Of a DNA stretch of 5,455 nucleotides, positions 5,453-5,455 are shown in pieces. Made by a program: the position numbers and the translations under genes. Numbering within the stretch: position 1 is the first letter of the stretch; every line of letters starts with the position of its first letter. The stretch covers positions 1 to 5,455 of the forward strand of contig JAQBNJ010000563.1 of assembly GCA_028288645.1 (NCBI GenBank), in the 5' to 3' direction. The notes beneath the pieces are model-generated. The model searched no databases and was not told the DNA's origin. It worked only from the letters and a program-made list of their open reading frames with translations. The stretch comes from Sediminibacterium sp. GTDB lineage: Bacteria; Bacteroidota; Bacteroidia; Chitinophagales; Chitinophagaceae.

Positions 5453-5455
5453 TTG

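Larger units (their letters stand above)
5128..5455. other. Non-coding region upstream of the beta-helix gene
   Basis: No credible gene is visible on either strand. The part nearest the minus-strand start is AT-rich and should contain its promoter and leader. Reading on the minus strand, the octamer TAGTATTG (plus-strand 5160-5167) resembles the Bacteroidota -7 element TAnnTTTG with one mismatch. However, no TTTG lies at the expected 19-21-nt spacing; the nearest ATTG is 16 nt away, so I do not call a promoter. The distal half carries the hairpin array listed separately, plus an 8-base T run at 5365-5372 and an 8-bp palindrome at 5317-5324. Confidence 0.6.

Overview
This window looks like part of a plant-polysaccharide (probably pectin) degradation locus from a Bacteroidota bacterium, most likely Chitinophagaceae or a close relative. 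The lineage call is an inference. It rests on Sec signal peptides ending just before Gln, starts without Shine-Dalgarno sequences but with AT-rich leaders, the carbohydrate-active enzyme families present, and intergenic palindromes of a style I remember from that phylum. Genus cannot be read from the sequence.

Layout. Positions 1-300 hold the last 99 codons of an alpha-L-fucosidase (GH29) that begins outside the window. Positions 301-543 are non-coding and rich in secondary structure: a long imperfect inverted repeat, a bulged hairpin, and short tandem repeats. Positions 544-1674 encode a secreted unsaturated glycosyl hydrolase of family GH105. After a 55-nt gap, 1730-3526 encode a second, complete and secreted GH29 alpha-L-fucosidase with an extra C-terminal beta-rich module. 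A 53-nt gap with a possible shared terminator separates it from a convergent minus-strand gene (3580-5127) for a secreted right-handed beta-helix protein of the pectate-lyase superfamily. Positions 5128-5455 are non-coding upstream DNA of that gene. They carry a 21-bp-period direct repeat and four short triloop hairpins spaced 51, 58 and 51 bp apart.

How the parts may fit together (inference). The beta-helix protein could cleave an acidic backbone such as homogalacturonan or rhamnogalacturonan. A lyase would leave a 4,5-unsaturated uronic acid at the new non-reducing end, which is the substrate of GH105. The two GH29 enzymes would remove alpha-L-fucose (or the closely similar alpha-L-galactose) decorations. 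No SusC/SusD pair, sensor or transporter lies inside the window, so its status as a polysaccharide utilization locus rests on unseen flanks.

I found no RNA gene, CRISPR array, transposase or obvious new multi-gene system. The least explained signals are a perfect 13-bp hairpin inside the signal-peptide codons of the second fucosidase, the hairpin array at the right edge, and the unassigned family and activity of the beta-helix protein.
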